Of a stretch of 9,928 nucleotides of DNA, positions 7,216 to 9,928 are shown piece by piece. Source of the stretch: Planctomycetota bacterium. GTDB taxonomy: Bacteria > Planctomycetota > Phycisphaerae > Sedimentisphaerales > Anaerobacaceae. How positions within the stretch are numbered: position 1 is the first letter of the stretch; every line of letters starts with the position of its first letter. Under the pieces are notes generated by a model. That model was not told the origin of the DNA. It worked only from the letters and a program-made list of their open reading frames with translations, and made no database searches. The position numbers and the translations under genes are program-made. The stretch spans positions 1,259,199 to 1,269,126 of the forward strand of contig CP070830.1 in the NCBI GenBank assembly GCA_020344865.1. Reading direction: 5' to 3'.

Positions 7216-7819
7216 TGCAAATGGCCTCCATAACCTCTCGCAGCTCCCCTCTGGCCCTGCTCAATCTGCTTTTGACCGTGCCAAGTTCAGTCTCAAGCAC
7301 TTCTGCAATCTGAGAGTAATTCATTCCCTCAATGTCCCTCAAGACAACCACTGCCCTTTGTTCATCGTCTAATCTCGCAAGCGCTTTCACAACCATCTCG
7401 CACAACTCTTTGTTCTGAGCCACCGCAGCCGGGTCGGGAGATGCGTCATCGGTCAAATACGTCTTCAAAACCTGCTTCGTCTGGGCGTCGTGCTCACTCT
7501 CTTCTGCATCAAGGCTCCTGAACCGCAGTCTCGAGCTTCTCTGGCAGTAGTTCAAAGTCAGATTAACGGCTATCCTGAACGCCCATGTATAAAAGCTGCT
7601 CCTGCTCTCGAACTTGTCAATGTTCTCTATTATTTTGACAAATGTGTCCTGCGTTAGTTCCGCCGCATCATCGGTGTTTCCACATATTTTCAATACGGCG
7701 TTATATATGCGATTCTGATACTTCAGTATCAGCCGCTCGGTCGCCTCAGAATCGCCCTGCCGGCACTGCTCGACCAAATCCGCATCGTCAACGCTTATAT
7801 TTGCCGTTTCCGGCTGCAC
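7205..7819 (-). CDS. ECF-type RNA polymerase sigma factor (RpoE-like sigma-70 family)
   Basis: Directs RNA polymerase to a stress or envelope regulon. With the GTG start at 7819 the product is 204 residues, the usual ECF size. It has only regions 2 and 4. Region 2 is about residues 13-97 (DADLVEQCRQGD, LTQDTFVKI, SSFYTWAFRIAVN), then a variable acidic linker, and region 4 is about 145-195 with LDDEQRAVVVLRDIEG and the helix-turn-helix YSQIAEVLETELGTVKSRL. A longer frame from TTG at 7867 exists but would run through the promoter-like sequence at 7861-7834 and has no ribosome binding site. The GTG has GAGAGGA 5 nt upstream. Its 3' end overlaps the anti-sigma gene. Autoregulation is suggested by the upstream GGAACC-N16-GTCTAA element. 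The family call is firm; the regulon is unknown. Confidence 0.93.
   Translation of the reverse strand: MQPETANISVDDADLVEQCRQGDSEATERLILKYQNRIYNAVLKICGNTDDAAELTQDTFVKIIENIDKFESRSSFYTWAFRIAVNLTLNYCQRSSRLRFRSLDAEESEHDAQTKQVLKTYLTDDASPDPAAVAQNKELCEMVVKALARLDDEQRAVVVLRDIEGMNYSQIAEVLETELGTVKSRLSRARGELREVMEAICNDG
7225..7229 (-). promoter_or_regulatory. Ribosome binding site of the anti-sigma gene inside the sigma gene
   Basis: A full GGAGG on the minus strand lies within the last codons of the sigma gene (in the Met-Glu-Ala codons), 9 nt before the anti-sigma ATG. It allows near-equal synthesis of the two proteins. Confidence 0.75.
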
Positions 7820-7824
7820 GGCTG

Positions 7825-7831
7825 TCCTCTC
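7825..7831 (-). promoter_or_regulatory. Ribosome binding site deciding the sigma factor GTG start
   Basis: GAGAGGA on the minus strand lies 5 nt before GTG at 7819-7817. The competing TTG at 7867 has no such site. If the ECF promoter just upstream is used, the messenger would begin inside or very near this site, giving a very short leader. Confidence 0.65.
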
Positions 7832-7833
7832 TA

Positions 7834-7861
7834 TTAGACCAGCTTCTGACCAAAAGGTTCC
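7834..7861 (-). promoter_or_regulatory. ECF (sigma-E-like) promoter, probably autoregulatory
   Basis: On the minus strand GGAACC (7861-7856), a 16-nt spacer and GTCTAA (7839-7834) closely match the known sigma-E-type pattern GGAACTT-N15/16-GTCTAA. Just upstream are two copies of GTATTTTTG (7883-7875 and 7873-7865) with a 10-bp period, that is, helically phased T-tracts like an UP element. The element points into the ECF sigma gene itself, the usual arrangement for autoregulation. The predicted messenger start is about 7828, only some 9 nt before the GTG. Confidence 0.6.
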
Positions 7862-7899
7862 TGTCAAAAATACCCAAAAATACGCCTAAACAGCAGCGT

Positions 7900-7928
7900 A
7901 TATTCGCAAATCCGCCCCTTTCGGTCAA
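7900..7928 (-). promoter_or_regulatory. Possible housekeeping promoter for the sigma/anti-sigma pair
   Basis: On the minus strand TTGACC (7928-7923) is followed after 17 nt by GAATAT (7905-7900). The -35 is good (5 of 6) but the -10 is poor (3 of 6), so this is only a candidate for basal expression. Confidence 0.2.
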
Positions 7929-7979
7929 TCTATTTTAACCCCGGACACAATATAATACGCATACCTCCGCCCGTGTATC

Positions 7980-7991
7980 CCTGCCGGCAGG
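7980..7991. repeat. Perfect 12-bp palindrome CCTGCCGGCAGG
   Basis: An exact palindrome in the divergent intergenic region, between the sigma promoter and the minus-strand terminator. It could be a protein binding site or simply the product of GC-rich composition; no second copy was seen in the window. Confidence 0.4.
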
Positions 7992-7999
7992 CAAACCTC

Positions 8000-8045
8000 A
8001 AAAAAACAACCGGGGCCCGTGCCGAAACAATCAGCACAGGCCCCG
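8000..8045 (-). terminator. Intrinsic terminator reading on the minus strand
   Basis: The arms CGGGGCC plus GTGC (8011-8017, 8019-8022) and GCAC plus GGCCCCG (8034-8037, 8039-8045) form an 11-bp stem with one C/A mismatch and an 11-nt loop. On the minus strand the stem is followed after 4 nt by seven T (plus-strand A-run 8000-8006). On the plus strand no T-run follows, so the direction is clear. No minus-strand gene ends here, which makes the terminator an orphan. It could end a small RNA or block antisense transcription towards the sigma gene. Confidence 0.6.
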
Positions 8046-8080
8046 AACAGGTGCAAAACCAACTTGGTCCTATATTAACG

Positions 8081-8119
8081 CGGTTCAAAAGCTGACAGAT
8101 TCGGTTAAGAACAGTTAAG
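8081..8119 (+). promoter_or_regulatory. Phased CGGTTAAG-like repeats upstream of the fucosidase promoter
   Basis: Three similar octamers, CGGTTCAA (8081-8088), CGGTTAAG (8102-8109) and CAGTTAAG (8112-8119), start 21 and 10 bp apart, so they face the same side of the helix. The last one abuts the -35 hexamer at 8120. This is a typical layout for an activator or repressor binding site. No regulator gene for it is in the window. Confidence 0.4.
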
Positions 8120-8148
8120 TTGCAGCCTTTGAAGATGCTGATTATAAT
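8120..8148 (+). promoter_or_regulatory. Sigma-70 promoter of the second GH29 gene
   Basis: TTGCAG (8120-8125), exactly 17 nt, then TATAAT (8143-8148), a near-consensus housekeeping promoter. The expected transcript start near 8155 gives a leader of about 160 nt before the ATG at 8317. No clear riboswitch or attenuator was recognised in that leader. The -10 lies in the perfect palindrome GATTATAATC (8140-8149). Confidence 0.7.
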
Positions 8149-8304
8149 CACTATCGGCCCTGCAGCAGCCTCAGATTTTTGGCCCCGGCGATATTCGCTA
8201 CGAATTGCCTTGAGCAACGGAGAATGCGTGTGAAATACTCTCGCAACAACTGCTGCGCTAAGCGGGGTGAACCATTGAGATTTGAAATGATTTTGTTTTC
8301 AAAA

Positions 8305-8310
8305 AAGGAG
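8305..8310 (+). promoter_or_regulatory. Ribosome binding site deciding the ATG at 8317
   Basis: AAGGAG with a 6-nt spacer precedes the ATG at 8317, after which a signal peptide begins at once. The frame stays open upstream to 8179, but those upstream starts have no properly spaced site and would bury the signal peptide. Confidence 0.85.
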
Positions 8311-8316
8311 CCTAAA

Positions 8317-9849
8317 ATGAAGACAAAAAAGTTATCCACCCTCGTAATGAGCGCCTTGCTCTTGGTAACATTAATTAATTCTGGCGCTGCGGCGAATACA
8401 AAGAAAGACAAAAAGATTTACTACGAGCCCACCTGGGAATCTCTCATGCAGCACGAAGCCACCCCCCAATGGTACCGTGACGCCGTTCTCGGATTTTATT
8501 TTCACTGGGGACCTTACTCGGTGCCCGCGTTTTCCTGCTCCGGCTACTGGACAATGTACATAAAAGGCTCCCGCACATACAAACTCGTCAAGGAAAAGTA
8601 CGGCGAGCCGGGGCTCGAGTTTGGCTATAAGGATTTCGTTCCGATGTGGAAAGCGCCCAAGTATGACCCCGATGAATGGGCAAAGCTCTTTAAGTACGCC
8701 GGCGCCGACTTCGCCGGTCCCGGCGCCGAGCACCACGACGGCTTCGCCCTGTGGGATACCGAATTTGACGAATGGAACTCTGTGGACATGGGCCCGGGCA
8801 TAGACATCGTCGGCACTTTGATTGAGGCCTGTCGAAAGCAGGGCCTGAAGACCTCCGTAGCGCTTCACAACTGGCGCACTTACATTACTTACGACACCGG
8901 CCGAAGGCTCTGCCCCAAGGGCGTCGATGTCAACAATGAAAAATACACAGGCCTGTACGGCCCCATCCACGAACCCACACACGAAAGGCCAATAAACAAT
9001 GAGTATCCGGGAGCCGACTGGCCCCATTCACACTGGGAAGAGCGCCTCAACAAATGGAAGGAGCTCGTGGACAAATACCAGTTCGATCTGGCCTGGTGGG
9101 AGCACATGGATTCCGGCAATCCACCCGACTCGCTAAAAAGACAAATGCTCGCCTACTATTTCAACGCCGCGAAAAGGTGGGACAGGGAGGTTGTAGTTAC
9201 CTCGAAGAAACTATGGGCAAACAGAAGACAGGACCTTCCTCCCCAAATTTCACCGTTGAATCTTGAAGTCGGATTCCTGCCCAATCCCCGGCCGCAAAAA
9301 TGGCAGACTGATATCCAACTCGGAAGAACCTGGGCATACACGCCACGCGTCGGCTGTAAGGACCTCGATGAAATAATAGACATCATCGTTACTAACGTCA
9401 GCAAAAACGCCCTGACTTTTTTCAGCGTTGCTCCAAAGGCCGATGGTTCACTCCCCGAAGAGCAGGTTGAAGGATTAAAAAAGCTCGGTGACTGGATGGC
9501 AATCAATAAGCCCGCCCTTTATGCAACCATACCTGCGCCTTTTGACAGGAGCGGAACCTTTAGAAGTGAATACGGCTCAATCAGGTTCACCAGGAAAAAG
9601 GAATACCTCTACGCCATCGACCTCGAAAGGCCCAAAGTGCCCCTTGTCATTCCCAACGTAATGCCGTTGGAAGGCTCCGAGATATTCATGCTGGGTTCTG
9701 ACAAGCCGCTCAAATGGCGCCTCGAAGAGAGCCAGGACGACTATGACGATGAGTATGGCGATAATCTCGTGATTGAGCAAATCCCTGACCCCCTGCCCTG
9801 CGATTACGCATGGTCTTTCAAAATCCAGGTCCTCGATAAAAGCTGGTAA
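8317..9849 (+). CDS. Secreted GH29 (alpha-L-fucosidase) family protein with Glu at the nucleophile position
   Basis: A 510-residue member of the GH29 fold, expected to be exported. Residues 1-26 form a signal peptide (MKTKK, a hydrophobic core, then SGAAA before a likely cut). Barrel motifs are GFYFHWGPYSVPAF (59-72) and AEHHDGFALWD (137-147), and later DEIIDIIVTNVSKNA with SVAPKADGSLP, the counterpart of LLNVGP..DG.IP. Where typical members have YKPDLLWFDG, this protein has YQFDLAWWEH (254-263): the nucleophile Asp is replaced by Glu262 (GAG, 9100-9102). The TPEQEIP motif of the fucosidase at the start of the window is also missing, and DWETCMTMNDTWGF becomes KWQTDIQLGRTWAY. It may have altered specificity or activity. 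No carbohydrate-binding module is attached. Family membership is firm; fucosidase activity is uncertain. Confidence 0.88.
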   Translation: MKTKKLSTLVMSALLLVTLINSGAAANTKKDKKIYYEPTWESLMQHEATPQWYRDAVLGFYFHWGPYSVPAFSCSGYWTMYIKGSRTYKLVKEKYGEPGLEFGYKDFVPMWKAPKYDPDEWAKLFKYAGADFAGPGAEHHDGFALWDTEFDEWNSVDMGPGIDIVGTLIEACRKQGLKTSVALHNWRTYITYDTGRRLCPKGVDVNNEKYTGLYGPIHEPTHERPINNEYPGADWPHSHWEERLNKWKELVDKYQFDLAWWEHMDSGNPPDSLKRQMLAYYFNAAKRWDREVVVTSKKLWANRRQDLPPQISPLNLEVGFLPNPRPQKWQTDIQLGRTWAYTPRVGCKDLDEIIDIIVTNVSKNALTFFSVAPKADGSLPEEQVEGLKKLGDWMAINKPALYATIPAPFDRSGTFRSEYGSIRFTRKKEYLYAIDLERPKVPLVIPNVMPLEGSEIFMLGSDKPLKWRLEESQDDYDDEYGDNLVIEQIPDPLPCDYAWSFKIQVLDKSW

Positions 9850-9878
9850 AAAAACTTCCTTAAAAGGTTTCTTTTTTA
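9850..9878 (+). terminator. Weak candidate terminator after the second GH29 gene
   Basis: Directly after the stop, AAAC..CCTT and AAGGTTT can pair imperfectly around a short loop and are followed by C and six T (9872-9877). The stem is AT-rich with a bulge, so the call rests mainly on position and the T-run. Confidence 0.3.
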
Positions 9879-9890
9879 CCGCTGCGACTT

Positions 9891-9911
9891 GGGGGTCATA
9901 TTTTCCCCCCC
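9891..9911 (+). terminator. G/C hairpin downstream of the second GH29 gene
   Basis: GGGGG (9891-9895), a 9-nt loop and a run of seven C (9905-9911) can form a 5-bp GC stem. No proper T-run follows, so it may only back up the site at 9850-9878 or protect the 3' end. Confidence 0.25.
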
Positions 9912-9928
9912 TTCTAACCTTTCCCACC

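Larger units (their letters stand above)
7868..8316. other. Divergent intergenic region between the sigma factor and second GH29 genes
   Basis: About 450 nt without a supported protein gene. From left to right it holds phased T-tracts of the ECF promoter, a weak possible housekeeping promoter, a 12-bp palindrome, the orphan minus-strand terminator, phased CGGTTAAG-like repeats, the sigma-70 promoter and a 160-nt leader. Open frames crossing it on the minus strand (for example 7930-8217) show no recognisable protein features. In the 97-nt convergent gap at 6093-6189 no clear terminator was seen. Confidence 0.6.

Noticed and set aside
7951..7956. Plus-strand TATAAT as a second promoter for the fucosidase
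   Set aside because: No -35 hexamer lies 16-18 nt upstream, and the well-spaced promoter at 8120-8148 is closer to the gene.
7930..8217. Minus-strand 95-codon open frame in the intergenic region
   Set aside because: It runs through the terminator hairpin and promoter, has no recognisable domain and no clear ribosome site.
8179..8316. Longer N terminus of the second GH29 gene from TTG 8179 or ATG 8224
   Set aside because: The extension has no properly spaced ribosome site (GGAG lies only 1 nt before the ATG at 8224), would place the signal peptide inside the protein, and overlaps the leader just after a strong promoter.

Overview
The window looks like a chromosomal piece of a Gram-negative, polysaccharide-degrading bacterium, most likely a planctomycete of the Phycisphaerae/Sedimentisphaerales type. 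This placement is an inference from gene content and style: two GH29 fucosidase-family proteins (one with PA14 and chitobiase-like C-terminal modules), a chaperone cluster groES-groEL-dnaJ-grpE-fmdB without dnaK, an ECF sigma factor with a membrane anti-sigma factor, and mixed ATG/GTG starts. No CRISPR array, tRNA, rRNA, insertion sequence or phage gene was seen.

Layout: (1) 1-1939, plus strand, the 3' part of a secreted-type GH29 alpha-L-fucosidase whose start lies upstream of the window. (2) 1982-6092, plus strand, a tight chaperone run: GroES, GroEL, DnaJ, GrpE (ATGA overlap with dnaJ) and a small FmdB-type zinc-ribbon protein with a lysine-rich tail (GTG start 5 nt after grpE). No CIRCE operator is visible. 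(3) 6190-7819, minus strand and convergent with the chaperones: an ECF sigma factor followed, with an 11-nt overlap, by a single-pass membrane anti-sigma factor. A GGAACC-N16-GTCTAA promoter of the sigma-E/ECF kind, with two phased T-tracts upstream, lies directly before the GTG start and suggests autoregulation. (4) 7868-8316, a divergent intergenic region. It holds that ECF promoter, a 12-bp palindrome, a strong minus-strand intrinsic terminator with no gene in front of it, helically phased GGTTAAG-like repeats, and a near-consensus sigma-70 promoter (TTGCAG-N17-TATAAT) facing the second fucosidase. (5) 8317-9849, plus strand, a GH29-family protein with a signal peptide in which the nucleophile position carries Glu instead of Asp.

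How the genes work together: GroES/GroEL fold proteins, and DnaJ and GrpE serve a DnaK that must be encoded elsewhere. The two GH29 proteins probably act outside the cytoplasm on fucose-containing glycans. The ECF/anti-sigma pair probably senses an envelope signal; nothing in the sequence ties its regulon to the fucosidases. Most worth a second look: GroEL has Asn at the position of the catalytic Asp398 of E. coli GroEL and lacks a GGM tail, the second GH29 has a replaced nucleophile, and the 8000-8150 region may make an unannotated minus-strand small RNA.
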